Source: Microlunatus sp. Gsoil 973 (lineage in GTDB: Bacteria > Actinomycetota > Actinomycetes > Propionibacteriales > Propionibacteriaceae). From it: DNA of 64,000 bases. The notes under the pieces are model-generated. The model did no database searches. It was not told the DNA's origin and saw only the letters and a list, made by a program, of their open reading frames with translations. Location: NCBI RefSeq assembly GCF_009707365.1, contig NZ_CP046122.1, positions 620,001 to 684,000 on the forward strand, read 5' to 3'. The number at the start of each line of letters is the position of its first letter. The first letter of the stretch is position 1. Shown piece by piece: positions 1 through 8,499 of this stretch. The translations under genes and the position numbers were made by a program.

Positions 1-436
1 GCCGACGTGCCGATCACCGACCCGCAGACCGAAGTGAGCTACGTACCGGTCGGCTTCATCGAGCAGATGGAGAAGGCCTACGCCGCCGCCGACCTCGTGC
101 TCTGCCGGGCCGGCGCCAATTCGGTTCTCGAGGCCGCCCTGCTCGGTCTGCCCACCCTGCTGGTCCCGTACGCGGTGGGCAACGGCGAACAGGCACGCAA
201 CGCAACCGCAGTGGTCAGGGCGGGCGGCGCGCGGCTACTGGACGACTCGACATTGACCGGTGACGTCCTGCTGACGGCCGTACCCGCGATCCTGGACGAT
301 CGCCAGGTGCTCGAAGCCATGTCGACGGCGGCCCGCAGCGTAGCCTCGTCGGATGCCGGCCGACGGTTGGCGCGGCTGACCCTGGCCGTGGCCGACGGGC
401 AACCGACCGGCGCCGACCACCAGGGAGACCGACTGA
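1..436 (+). CDS. murG: MurG C-terminal part (5' truncated by window), reading into murC
   Basis: C-terminal domain of the GT-B glycosyltransferase MurG, which adds GlcNAc to lipid I to make lipid II on the inner face of the membrane. Visible signatures are CRAGANSVLEAALLG, the donor-binding region, and PTLLVPYAVGNGEQARNA. The gene enters the window without its start. In the given sequence it has no stop before murC and shares murC's frame. A TGA at 434-436 overlaps the murC ATG as TGATG in the frame one base over. Removing one G from 397-399 would end murG there with a tail ADGNRPAPTTRETD. I favour separate overlapping genes and an extra base, but a true MurG-MurC fusion is possible. Confidence 0.8.
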
Positions 437-1974
437 TGCCGCTGATCGACCCGACCCCGATGGACCAGATCCCCGATCCCGAGGATCTCGGGCCGGTGCA
501 CTTCATCGCGATCGGCGGCTCCGGCATGAACGGGATCGCGACCGTCTTCGCCCAACGTGGGATCGAGGTCAGCGGAAGCGACCGCCAGGATTCGGACTAC
601 CTCCGCTCCCTGGCAGACATCGGCGTCCGGGCCCACATCGGCCACGCCGCCGAGCAGTTGGGCGACGCCCGCGCCGTTGTCGCCTCCTCGGCCATCCGGG
701 AGGACAATCCGGAGATGGTCGAGGCCCGTCGACGCGGGCTGCCGGTGCTCCATCGCAGCGTCGCGCTGGCCTCGCTGATGAAGTCCGGGCCCAGCAGCAG
801 CAGTCGCCGGGTGATCTCCATCGCGGGCACCCACGGCAAAACGACCACGACGGCCATGACGGCCCACCTGCTGACCACACTCGGCGCCGATCCCTCGTAC
901 GTGATCGGCGGCGTCCTCTACCACCCCGCCGACGACGGCATCCGTCACGCCAAGACCGGCGGGCACCTGGGCCACGGTCAGGACTTCGTCGTCGAGGCCG
1001 ACGAGTCCGACGGCACCTTCCTGCAATATCCGACCCAGGTCGCGGTGGTCACCAACGTCGATCCCGACCACCTGGTCAACTGGGGTACACCGGAGAACTA
1101 CCGGGCGGGGTTCGAGCGGTTCGCCACGGGACCGACCGTCAGCCTGCTCGTGGTCAGCGCGGACGATCCCGGGGCGGTGGCGCTGACCGAGAGACTGCGG
1201 GACATCGACGAACTCTCGATCGTCACCTTCGGCCGCACCGCCGGTGCCGACATCAGGATCGCCGACGAGTCGTACCCCTCGCTGGGATCGTCCTTCACGC
1301 TGATCGACGGCGGTGCCGGCCTGAACGTCGGCTCGGACAGACCCGAAGGGTCAACCGGAGCTTCAGGGTCGGTGCGGTTGAACGTCCCCTTCGACTACAA
1401 CGTGCTGAACGCAGCCGCGGCGTACGCGGTGGCGACTCGGCTCGGGCACGATCCGGACCGCGTCCGGCACGCCCTGGCCGGGTTCCCGGGCACCTACCGC
1501 CGCTTCCAACTGGTCGGCGCCGAGAACGGCATCCGGGTCTTCGACGACTACTCCCACCACCCGACCGAGGTGGGCAACACCGTACGCGCCGCACGCGAGG
1601 CCATCGACCGACTCGGCGAGGGTCGCGTGGTGGCGGTCATGCAACCGCACCTCTACTCCCGCACCCGGGACTTCTGGAAGGAGTTCGGGGAGTCGCTGCG
1701 GCCGGCGCACGAGGCGATCGTGATGGACGTCTGCGGCGACCGGGAGGATCCCATCCCGGGCATCACCGGAAAGCTCGTCGCCGAGGCCGTACCAACCGGG
1801 ACCGCCAACGTGACCTACGAACCCGACTGGGACGCCACCGCCGCGACCGTGGCGCGCATCGCCCGGCCCGGCGACGTGGTGATCACCCTGGGCTGTGGCG
1901 ACGTCACCAAGATCGCGCCAAGGATCGTCTCGGAGATCGTTGGGGCCGCCGGCACCGCGAGGCGGGGGGAGTGA
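436..1974 (+). CDS. murC: UDP-N-acetylmuramate--L-alanine ligase MurC
   Basis: Cytoplasmic Mur ligase that adds L-alanine to UDP-MurNAc using ATP, the first step of the peptide stem. The N-terminal Rossmann motif HFIAIGGSGMNGIA lies near residue 25. The ATP-binding P-loop AGTHGKTTTTAM follows, then the central EADESDGTF and NVDPDHL, and a C-terminal domain with FDDYSHHPTEV. About 512 residues from ATG 436, a normal length. An AGGGAG Shine-Dalgarno at 422-427 supports this internal start, although the frame is open upstream into murG. It is followed by ftsQ with overlapping stop and start, as in the dcw cluster. Confidence 0.93.
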   Translation: MPLIDPTPMDQIPDPEDLGPVHFIAIGGSGMNGIATVFAQRGIEVSGSDRQDSDYLRSLADIGVRAHIGHAAEQLGDARAVVASSAIREDNPEMVEARRRGLPVLHRSVALASLMKSGPSSSSRRVISIAGTHGKTTTTAMTAHLLTTLGADPSYVIGGVLYHPADDGIRHAKTGGHLGHGQDFVVEADESDGTFLQYPTQVAVVTNVDPDHLVNWGTPENYRAGFERFATGPTVSLLVVSADDPGAVALTERLRDIDELSIVTFGRTAGADIRIADESYPSLGSSFTLIDGGAGLNVGSDRPEGSTGASGSVRLNVPFDYNVLNAAAAYAVATRLGHDPDRVRHALAGFPGTYRRFQLVGAENGIRVFDDYSHHPTEVGNTVRAAREAIDRLGEGRVVAVMQPHLYSRTRDFWKEFGESLRPAHEAIVMDVCGDREDPIPGITGKLVAEAVPTGTANVTYEPDWDATAATVARIARPGDVVITLGCGDVTKIAPRIVSEIVGAAGTARRGE

Positions 1975-2714
1975 TGGCGATCAGTCCAGCGGAGGTGCGG
2001 ACCGACGGCGACGCCGAGGAGACGGTGCTGCTGGACTGGCGCCGCCGCCGCAACCGTCGCCGGTTGGTGTTGCGGCTGGCGATTCCGTTGCTGCTGCTGG
2101 CTCTGGTCGCCGCGGGCATCTACCTGGTCGGCTTCTCATCGGTGCTGGCTGTGAGATCGGTACGCATCACCGGGGAGAAGTACCTGACCCAGGAGCAGGT
2201 CGCGCAGGTGGCCGCCGTCCCGTACGGCGCCCCGCTGGCCCGGACCGACGTCCGCGCGATCCAGCAGCGGGTGGCCGACATCAGACAGGTGGAGACGGCC
2301 GAGGTCGGGCGCAGCTGGCCGAACACGATCACCATCGCGGTGGTGGAGCGGAAGGCCGTCTATGCCGTCGACGAGGGATCGTCGGTCTTGCTGGTCGACC
2401 GGTTCGGCGTCGGCTTCCGCAGCGCGCCCTCGGCCGGCTCATTGCCGAAGGCGAAGGTCCCGGCCGGGAACCGGCAACTGCTGAAGGCGGTCGGCATCGT
2501 CGTCGCCGCGCTGCCGCATTCCCTGCAGCAGAAGGTGGACCGGATCGAGGCCAACAGCCGGGACTCGATCACCCTGCGGTTGGCCGACGGCGACGTGGTG
2601 TTCTGGGGTAGCGAGGAACAGTCCGCGCTGAAGGCCACAGTGTTGGTGCCGCTGCTGAAGGAACACGGCAGCCGCTACGACGTCTCCGCCCCCGGCAACC
2701 CCGCCATCCGCTGA
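1974..2714 (+). CDS. ftsQ: cell division protein FtsQ
   Basis: Bitopic divisome protein of the FtsQBL complex. It has a short basic cytoplasmic tail (RRRRNRRRLV), one membrane segment at about residues 35-55 (PLLLLALVAAGIYLVGF), then the extracellular POTRA domain starting SVRSVRITGEKYL-like, and the FtsQ beta domain. Its 246 residues are typical of actinobacteria. The murC TGA overlaps the start; GTG 1971 is an alternative, but ATG 1974 sits slightly further from the purine-rich GGGGGAG. It is cotranscribed with murC and upstream of ftsZ. Confidence 0.9.
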   Translation: MAISPAEVRTDGDAEETVLLDWRRRRNRRRLVLRLAIPLLLLALVAAGIYLVGFSSVLAVRSVRITGEKYLTQEQVAQVAAVPYGAPLARTDVRAIQQRVADIRQVETAEVGRSWPNTITIAVVERKAVYAVDEGSSVLLVDRFGVGFRSAPSAGSLPKAKVPAGNRQLLKAVGIVVAALPHSLQQKVDRIEANSRDSITLRLADGDVVFWGSEEQSALKATVLVPLLKEHGSRYDVSAPGNPAIR

Positions 2715-2802
2715 CCCCGCCGAGGGGTCACAAAAACTGGAATATCGGCGGCGTGTCGTGGCGCGGATCGGACGTTCCGGGAGAGGCGAGGAGTCATCAA
2801 GG

Positions 2803-2817
2803 TCAAGTAGAACTTGA
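2803..2817. promoter_or_regulatory. palindrome in ftsQ-ftsZ intergenic region
   Basis: TCAAGT-AGA-ACTTGA is a perfect 6+6 bp inverted repeat. It lies in the roughly 300-base gap (2715-3022) before ftsZ, where the ftsZ promoters are expected. No other clear signal was recognised in this gap. It could be an operator or a small hairpin; its function is unknown. Confidence 0.35.
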
Positions 2818-3022
2818 GACAAAACCCATCATTCGGGCGTGGCGGGTGCGTCATGTGGACGAATGCTCGTCGAAGCGCATAGCGTGACGATCACGCCTCG
2901 GTCTGACTGTGGAGAGGGTCCTTCCCCGCTGACCCTCTGGGCTCGGCCCGATGAGTCGACCTCAGGTTGAGACTGACGGGGCAAATCGCGTACCAAGCAG
3001 GGCAGGAGAAGAGGCGGAACCA

Positions 3023-4342
3023 GTGGTCACTGCATCACAGAACTATCTGGCGATCATCAAGGTGGTCGGCGTCGGTGGCGGCGGCGTCAATGCCGTCAAC
3101 CGGATGATCGAGGCCGGCCTGCGGGGTGTGGAATTCATCGCCGTCAACACCGACGCGCAGGCGTTGCTGATGAGCGACGCCGATGTGAAACTTGACATCG
3201 GTCGGGAACTCACCCGCGGTCTCGGCGCCGGCGCGGATCCGGACAAGGGCCGGCAGGCCGCCGAAGATCATTCCGATGAGATCGAGGAAGCGCTGAAGGG
3301 CGCCGACATGGTCTTCGTCACCGCCGGTGAGGGTGGTGGCACCGGTACCGGCGGCGCGCCCGTGGTGGCACGTATCGCCCGGTCGCTCGGGGCACTGACC
3401 ATCGGCGTGGTCACCCGGCCGTTCAGCTTCGAGGGACGGCGCCGGGCGGTACAGGCCGACGACGGCATCGCCAACCTCCGTGAGGAGGTCGACACCCTGA
3501 TCGTCATCCCCAACGACAAGTTGCTGGCGATGACCGATCACCAGTTGGCGATCCTCGACGCCTTCAAGCAGGCCGACCAGGTGCTGATGCAGGGCGTCTC
3601 CGGCATCACCGACCTGATCACGACACCGGGTCTGATCAACCTCGACTTCGCCGACGTCAAGTCGGTGATGTCGAACGCCGGATCGGCGTTGATGGGCATC
3701 GGCTCCGCGCGTGGCGAGGACCGCGCACGCGCTGCCGCCGAGCTGGCCGTCTCCTCCCCGCTGCTGGAGGAGAGCATCGACGGCGCTCGCGGCGTGCTGT
3801 TGTCGATCGCCGGTGGCTCAGACCTCGGCCTGTTCGAGGTCTCCGCGGCAGCCGACCTGATCCAGTCCGCTGCTCATGAAGAGGCCAACATCATCTTCGG
3901 CACGGTGATCGACGACGCCCTGGGCGACGAGGTCCGCGTCACGGTGATCGCCGCCGGTTTCGAGGACGGTCACCCGCCGCGCCGCCAGCCCGGCGTGACC
4001 CGGCAGCCGGCGGTGCGTCCGGGCGTACCGAACTACCAGCAGGCCGGCCCGGCCGGGGCGTCCTCGGCAGGTTCCGCCGGTACGGCGTCGCGCCCGACGG
4101 CAGCACCCAAACCGCAGACCAGCGTTCCCACGCCGGCCGGCAACGCCGAGTCCCGGTCCGGGCAGAACGGCGGCAACGGTGCACAGAGCCCGCGTACCGG
4201 CCAGGGCACCCAGGGCCCGGGTGACGGCAACCGACCCAGCCCGTTCGGCCCACCGGCCGGTGCCGGCGTCGGCAGCCGGACCGGCGGCAAGTCCGACGAC
4301 GAGGACGACGACGACCTCGACATCCCCGACTTCCTCAAGTAG
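3023..4342 (+). CDS. ftsZ: cell division protein FtsZ
   Basis: Tubulin-like GTPase that forms the cytokinetic Z-ring. The start chosen is GTG 3023 ([16 protein letters not shown]) because actinobacterial FtsZ begins a few residues before NYLA; an open frame extends up to ATG 2951. Signatures are the glycine-rich [15 protein letters not shown], the tubulin signature [14 protein letters not shown], and the T7 loop with [14 protein letters not shown] Pro/Gln-rich linker of about 100 residues follows, then the acidic C-terminal peptide [12 protein letters not shown], which binds partners such as SepF. About 439 residues. sepF follows directly, without the pgeF/yggS-type genes often found between them. 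Confidence 0.97.
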   Translation: MVTASQNYLAIIKVVGVGGGGVNAVNRMIEAGLRGVEFIAVNTDAQALLMSDADVKLDIGRELTRGLGAGADPDKGRQAAEDHSDEIEEALKGADMVFVTAGEGGGTGTGGAPVVARIARSLGALTIGVVTRPFSFEGRRRAVQADDGIANLREEVDTLIVIPNDKLLAMTDHQLAILDAFKQADQVLMQGVSGITDLITTPGLINLDFADVKSVMSNAGSALMGIGSARGEDRARAAAELAVSSPLLEESIDGARGVLLSIAGGSDLGLFEVSAAADLIQSAAHEEANIIFGTVIDDALGDEVRVTVIAAGFEDGHPPRRQPGVTRQPAVRPGVPNYQQAGPAGASSAGSAGTASRPTAAPKPQTSVPTPAGNAESRSGQNGGNGAQSPRTGQGTQGPGDGNRPSPFGPPAGAGVGSRTGGKSDDEDDDDLDIPDFLK

Positions 4343-4444
4343 TTCGCCGCGCGGCACCAGGTCGGCAGCAGCGCGTGTCGACCGGCCTGCGACCACGCAG
4401 AACGGTAAGGTCAAGGCGCAACGCACAGGAAGGTCTAGGACAAC

Positions 4445-5014
4445 ATGCCGGATAGGTTGAAGCGGGCCGCTGCGTGGCTCGGGCTGGTCACCGATGACCG
4501 TTACCCGGAGTACGACGACACCGAGCCGACCGAGGGTGTCTCCCGCGAAGAGCTCCTGGCCGAGGCCGAGAAGCACAACAGGCCTGCCGTGACACCGGCG
4601 ACCAGCCGTCCTGCCGACCGGGAGAAGGTCACCTCATTGGAGACCCGGCGCCCGTCCGCCCAGCCGGCTGCCGCGAGAACCGCGACCGCGACGGCGGTCG
4701 CTGTGGAGGAGAGACCTGCCGAAGTGGAGAGGGCCGATTTGTCCCGGATCGTCACCGTGCATCCGCGAAGCTTCAACGATGCCCGGACGATCGGTGAGCA
4801 CTTCCGTGACGGAGTGCCGGTGATCATGAACCTGTCGCAGATGGAGAACGCCGACGCCAAACGGCTGGTCGACTTCGCGGCTGGTCTGATCCTTGGCCTG
4901 CGTGGCAATATCGAGCGTGTCACCAGCAAGGTGTTCCTGCTCTCACCGCAGAACGTGACGGTAGCTGCAGAGGACAAGGAACGCATCGCTGGCGGGTTCT
5001 TCAACCAGAGCTAG
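4445..5014 (+). CDS. sepF: cell division protein SepF
   Basis: FtsZ membrane anchor and bundling protein, the main FtsZ tether in actinobacteria that lack FtsA and ZipA. The N-terminus [15 protein letters not shown] is the expected amphipathic membrane-binding helix. A variable acidic/Ala linker leads to the conserved SepF domain from about residue 97 ([19 protein letters not shown]), containing the [20 protein letters not shown] and GGFFNQS signatures. 189 residues. An AGGAAGG ribosome site lies about ten bases upstream of the ATG. It probably belongs to the ftsZ transcription unit. Confidence 0.95.
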   Translation: MPDRLKRAAAWLGLVTDDRYPEYDDTEPTEGVSREELLAEAEKHNRPAVTPATSRPADREKVTSLETRRPSAQPAAARTATATAVAVEERPAEVERADLSRIVTVHPRSFNDARTIGEHFRDGVPVIMNLSQMENADAKRLVDFAAGLILGLRGNIERVTSKVFLLSPQNVTVAAEDKERIAGGFFNQS

Positions 5015-5087
5015 TCGGCTGCGGCCGAGTCGGGTTTGATGCGCTCGCCAGACCCACCGACCCGGGAAGTACGAGGACCCTGCGCGC

Positions 5088-5390
5088 ATGTTGCCGATCG
5101 TCGGATACATCATCGAATGGATCCTTTGGCTGTTCCTGTTGTTGTTGATCGCGCGGATGATCCTTTCCTGGGTTCCGGTCCTCGTCCGGGACTGGCAGCC
5201 GCGCGGGGCGATGCTGGTGGTCGCCGAGGTGATCTACACCGTGACCGATCCGCCGCTGCGTTTCCTGCGCAAGTTCCTGCGTCCGGTCCGGCTCGGCAGC
5301 GTGATGCTGGACATCGCCTTCATGGGCCTCTGGCTGGCGGTGATCATCCTGATGCGGGTGAACACCATGGTGTTCATCATTCCGCGCTGA
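5088..5390 (+). CDS. YggT family membrane protein
   Basis: Small membrane protein of 100 residues with two hydrophobic segments, at about residues 5-30 (WILWLFLLLLIARMIL) and 75-97 (DIAFMGLWLAVIILM). They flank the YggT signature YTVTDPPLRFLRKFLRP. YggT genes nearly always sit between sepF and divIVA in Gram-positive bacteria. The family is linked to division and osmotic or cell-envelope functions, but its biochemical role is not settled. It follows sepF by 73 bases. Confidence 0.88.
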   Translation: MLPIVGYIIEWILWLFLLLLIARMILSWVPVLVRDWQPRGAMLVVAEVIYTVTDPPLRFLRKFLRPVRLGSVMLDIAFMGLWLAVIILMRVNTMVFIIPR

Positions 5391-5415
5391 CGCAGGGCTC
5401 CGCGCTGATCCGCAT

Positions 5416-5435
5416 GCCCGGCTGATTGGCCGGGC
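5416..5435 (+). terminator. hairpin after yggT
   Basis: GCCCGGC-TGATTG-GCCGGGC forms a 7-bp perfect stem with a 6-base loop, 25 bases after the yggT stop. No U-tract follows. It overlaps the proposed wag31 -35 box. Confidence 0.5.
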
Positions 5436-5455
5436 TCGGGCGGATTGGGTACGGT
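5426..5455 (+). promoter_or_regulatory. candidate wag31 promoter
   Basis: TTGGCC at 5426-5431 and TACGGT at 5450-5455 are separated by 18 bases. They resemble a vegetative-sigma promoter and would give wag31 its own leader of about 90 bases. Inferred from motif only. Confidence 0.4.
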
Positions 5456-5550
5456 TAGGAGGTCTGCCCTGGCCTTCCGGGGACCTTGTACGCTCCGCAG
5501 GCGCCTGCCTGCTCCTTATGAACTGCATATTTCAGAACCTGAGGTGAACG

Positions 5551-6393
5551 ATGTCGCTGACGCTGGACGAGGTTCGGAACATCAAGTTCCGGATGGCCAA
5601 GAGATCCGGCTACGAGGTACTGGACGTCGATGAGTTCGTCGACCAGGTCGAGGCGTCTTTCGAGCAGTTGCTGGAGGAGAACGCCAACCTGAAGCGCCAG
5701 GTCGAGTCGTTGAAGTCGACAGGCGGAGCCACTCAGGAGCCGCCGACCCAGCCGCAGCCGGTGGCCGAGCAGGCCCCGGCGCCGCAGCCGACCGCGGACT
5801 CGGAGTCCAAGGGCGAGCGCATCGTGGTCACCACTAGCAGTGAGGCAAGCGCCGCGGTCGTCCGGCTGGTGCAGATGTCCACCGAGCAGGCGGAGAATCT
5901 GGTCGTCGAGGCCGAGGAGGAGGCGGGCCGGATCAAGAGCGAGGCCGAGCGCACGGCCAAGCAGCTCACCACCGACGCCAGCACCCGCGCGGAACGGGTC
6001 GAGAGCGAGGCACGGGTCAACGCCGAGCGGATCCGCGCCGAGGCGCAGAGCAACGCCGACCGGGTGAACCAGGACGCCGACTCCAAGCGCCGGGAGATGT
6101 TCGGCGAGTTGGAGAAGCAGCGCGACCAGCTGGCCGCTTCGGTGGCGGAGCTGCGCAAGTTCGAAGCGGACTTCCGGCAGAACCTGACCAACGAGCTCCG
6201 GGGACACATCGACCATCTGTCCTCGGGCAAGGCCGAGCCGGCAACCGCTCCGGCGATCCTCGACGAGCTGGGCGCTCGCAACGGCAGCGAGCCGGAGGGA
6301 CAGGGCGAGGCGAACCAGGCGAGCGGCCAAGCGGCCAACCAGCCGACCAGCGATACGCCGCGGTTGGACGCCCTGCTGGGCGAGCAGTCCTGA
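5551..6393 (+). CDS. wag31: polar growth / septum protein DivIVA (Wag31)
   Basis: Coiled-coil scaffold that marks negatively curved membrane and directs tip growth in actinobacteria. The DivIVA N-domain is clear (LTLDEVRNIKF, SGYEVLDVDEFVDQVEASF). It is followed by a first coiled coil to about residue 52, a Pro/Gln spacer (residues 58-85), and a long Glu/Ala-rich coiled coil (about residues 95-220) ending in a low-complexity tail. 280 residues. GAGGTGAACG before the ATG provides the ribosome site. Its own promoter is likely upstream, and a terminator hairpin follows. Confidence 0.95.
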   Translation: MSLTLDEVRNIKFRMAKRSGYEVLDVDEFVDQVEASFEQLLEENANLKRQVESLKSTGGATQEPPTQPQPVAEQAPAPQPTADSESKGERIVVTTSSEASAAVVRLVQMSTEQAENLVVEAEEEAGRIKSEAERTAKQLTTDASTRAERVESEARVNAERIRAEAQSNADRVNQDADSKRREMFGELEKQRDQLAASVAELRKFEADFRQNLTNELRGHIDHLSSGKAEPATAPAILDELGARNGSEPEGQGEANQASGQAANQPTSDTPRLDALLGEQS

Positions 6394-6456
6394 CGAGCAG
6401 TCCGACTGGCGGCTGCTGACCCCCATCCCGGGGGCCAAACCTAGGACACGCACATT

Positions 6457-6484
6457 GGATGGGTCTCCGGAAGGAGGCCCATCC
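6457..6484 (+). terminator. terminator after wag31
   Basis: GGATGGGTCTCC-GGAA-GGAGGCCCATCC folds into a 12-bp stem with one G-U pair and a GGAA tetraloop, 64 bases after the wag31 stop. The stem is strong but followed by only a weak T-run. Confidence 0.7.
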
Positions 6485-6560
6485 GACGTTTCTGCCGCCG
6501 ATTTTTGGTTAAAAACGCAACGACATCGGCGCCCGGTGGTGACGAAAGTCTCGAACTTGT

Positions 6561-6575
6561 CAAACGTACGGTTTG
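6561..6575. promoter_or_regulatory. inverted repeat upstream of the DksA-like gene
   Basis: CAAAC-GTACG-GTTTG, part of a longer imperfect palindrome, lies about 85 bases before the gene at 6659. It may be a transcription-factor site. Apart from the terminator at 6457-6484, nothing else was recognised in the 265-base gap. Confidence 0.3.
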
Positions 6576-6658
6576 TCGATTGAAGAAATGCCGGTTGGGC
6601 CCTACTGTTCGTCTGACTTCCTCGCATTAGCGCATCAGGAGCACCAAGGGGGCTCGAC

Positions 6659-7921
6659 ATGACTGCCAGGGCGACAGCCGCGACGAACAGCAGGACCGCA
6701 CGCCGACCCGCAACCAGCGGGACGGGCAGGGGTGCTGCGCGACGGTCGTCTGCCGCCTCCGCAGCCGCAACACGGGCGACGGCGAAGGCGCCGGCAGCCA
6801 AGAAGTCGACAGCCGGAAAGCCGGCCGTGAAGCAGAAGGCACCCGCAAAGAAGGCTGCGGCAAAGAAGGCTGCGGCAAAGAAGGCACCCGCAAGCAAGAC
6901 CGTCGCAAAGAAGGCACCGACCAAGAAGGCCGCCGCTAAGCAGGCACCCGCGCAGAAAGCTCCGGCAAAGAAGACGACGGCGAAGAAGTCCATAAACAAG
7001 AAGGCCGTGAACAAGAAGGCCACAGATACGAGAGCGCCTGGCACCAAGACCGCCGGGAAGAAGTCGACCGCCGGTCGAGAGGCGGCTAAGAGCACGGCAG
7101 CCAAGAGCACGGCAGCCAAGAGCACGGCAGCCAAGAGCACGGCGGCGAAGAAGACGGCAACAAAGAAGACCGCAACAAAGAAGACCGCAACAAAGAAGAC
7201 CGCAACAAAGAAGACCGCAACAAAGAAGACCGCAACAAAGACGACGGCAACAAAGACGACGGCAACGAACAAGGCGACGAAGAGCCCGACGGCCGGCACA
7301 GCGCCGGCGGAGAGCGCAACGGCCCGGGACTCCTCAATGGCGAGGAGCTCGGACCCGACCACAACGACCACCACATCGGCTCCCAGCGCCGATCCGTACA
7401 TCGAGAAGACGGGGAACGTGACGAACACTGCATCAGCGACCAGCGGTCCGGCCGCTCATGACCCAGCAGGCGAAAGCATCGGCGCCACCTTCGACCGCGC
7501 TGTCGCAGCGGGCCGCTCCATCCGTCCGGGGGATCTCCCGATCCGCGACGGTGAAGAACCGTGGACCAAGGAAGAGGTAGCCGAGGTCCGGGAAGAGTTG
7601 GAGTCCGAACTGGTCCGGCTCGCCGGACAGATCGAGATGTCCGAGGCCGAACTGGTCGGCCTGCTTCGCGACGGCAGCGAAGGCGCCGGCCGGGATCCTG
7701 CGGATGTCGGTTCGACCAACTTCGAACGCGATCATGAAATGTCGTTGGCCAACAACGCCCGCGAACTGCTCGACCAGACCCGTTCTGCATTGCTGCACAT
7801 CGCTCGCGGCACGTACGGCATCTGTGACACCTGCGGACGTCCGATCGGCAAGGGTCGGCTGCTCGCGTTCCCGCGTGCCACACTGTGTGTGGAATGCAAA
7901 CAACGCGAGGAACGTCGATAA
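6659..7921 (+). CDS. DksA/TraR-type C4 zinc-finger protein with Lys/Ala-rich N-terminal region
   Basis: The C-terminal part (about residues 290-420) is a TraR/DksA-like protein. It has an acidic coiled coil (WTKEEVAEVREELESELVRL) and a four-cysteine zinc finger (CDTCGRPIGKGRLL...CVECKQ), the fold that reaches into the RNA polymerase secondary channel. The first 210 residues or so are histone H1-like: dozens of KKA/KKT/STAAK repeats with almost no acidic residues, expected to bind nucleic acid or be disordered. 420 residues in total, much longer than a normal 120-150 residue family member. lspA starts inside its 3' end. Confidence 0.85.
   Translation: MTARATAATNSRTARRPATSGTGRGAARRSSAASAAATRATAKAPAAKKSTAGKPAVKQKAPAKKAAAKKAAAKKAPASKTVAKKAPTKKAAAKQAPAQKAPAKKTTAKKSINKKAVNKKATDTRAPGTKTAGKKSTAGREAAKSTAAKSTAAKSTAAKSTAAKKTATKKTATKKTATKKTATKKTATKKTATKTTATKTTATNKATKSPTAGTAPAESATARDSSMARSSDPTTTTTTSAPSADPYIEKTGNVTNTASATSGPAAHDPAGESIGATFDRAVAAGRSIRPGDLPIRDGEEPWTKEEVAEVREELESELVRLAGQIEMSEAELVGLLRDGSEGAGRDPADVGSTNFERDHEMSLANNARELLDQTRSALLHIARGTYGICDTCGRPIGKGRLLAFPRATLCVECKQREERR
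7082..7269 (+). repeat. 15-bp tandem repeats coding Lys/Ala/Thr pentads
   Basis: About four copies of a 15-bp unit coding STAAK are followed by several copies of a 15-bp unit coding KKTAT. They are in frame inside the DksA-like gene and prone to length change by slippage. Confidence 0.9.
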
Positions 7922-8499
7922 CCGGATCAGCCAGCGAGACCAGCCACCGGCGCACACGGCGCCGGTGGCTGTACGTATGTCTGGCGGTGGCTGTCGCTGC
8001 TGCCGGCCTGGCGCTCGACCTGATCACCAAACAGCTGGCATCGAGCCGGCTCGACCCGTACAACCCGGTCGTGCTCTTCGGCGGGCTGCTGCGGCTGCAG
8101 CTGATCAGGAACTCCGGAGCGGCCTTCAGTCTGGGGGCCGGTTACACGCCGGTCTTCGCAGCGCTCGCCGCCGCCGCACTGCTCTTCGTGATCATCGTGC
8201 TGCTTCCCCGGTTGGCCCACACCGGCTGGGCGGTCGCCCTGGGCTTCCTGATGGCTGGGGTCGCCGGCAACCTGGTCGATCGGATCTTCCGTGAGCCGGG
8301 TGTCTTCCGCGGCCACGTCGTCGACTTCCTGCAGTTGCCGCACTGGGCGATCTTCAACGTCGCCGACATGTGTGTCTGTGCGGCTGCGGCCCTGATCGTG
8401 ATCCTTGCCGTGTTCAAGAACATCTCGGTTGGCGGTGAACACTACGCTCGCCGGACGGGCGACGACCGAGCCGCCGGAGCAGAACGGAGCAAGCCGTGA
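7894..8499 (+). CDS. lspA: lipoprotein signal peptidase (signal peptidase II)
   Basis: Membrane aspartyl protease that cleaves prolipoprotein signal peptides before the lipidated cysteine. Four hydrophobic segments are present. Conserved blocks are [12 protein letters not shown] and [13 protein letters not shown] (first catalytic Asp), then VVDFLQLP and [10 protein letters not shown] (second catalytic Asp). ATG 7894 is chosen as the first good start; GTG 7885 is also possible, and both overlap the end of the preceding gene. About 201 residues. The stop overlaps the rluD start (GTGA), so the two are translationally coupled. Confidence 0.93.
   Translation: MQTTRGTSITGSASETSHRRTRRRWLYVCLAVAVAAAGLALDLITKQLASSRLDPYNPVVLFGGLLRLQLIRNSGAAFSLGAGYTPVFAALAAAALLFVIIVLLPRLAHTGWAVALGFLMAGVAGNLVDRIFREPGVFRGHVVDFLQLPHWAIFNVADMCVCAAAALIVILAVFKNISVGGEHYARRTGDDRAAGAERSKP

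Noticed and set aside
5455-7428. 657-codon minus-strand open frame rich in Val/Ala
   Set aside because: Antisense of wag31 and of the Lys/Ala repeat region; the repetitive AVFFVAVF pattern is only the complement of the lysine repeats.
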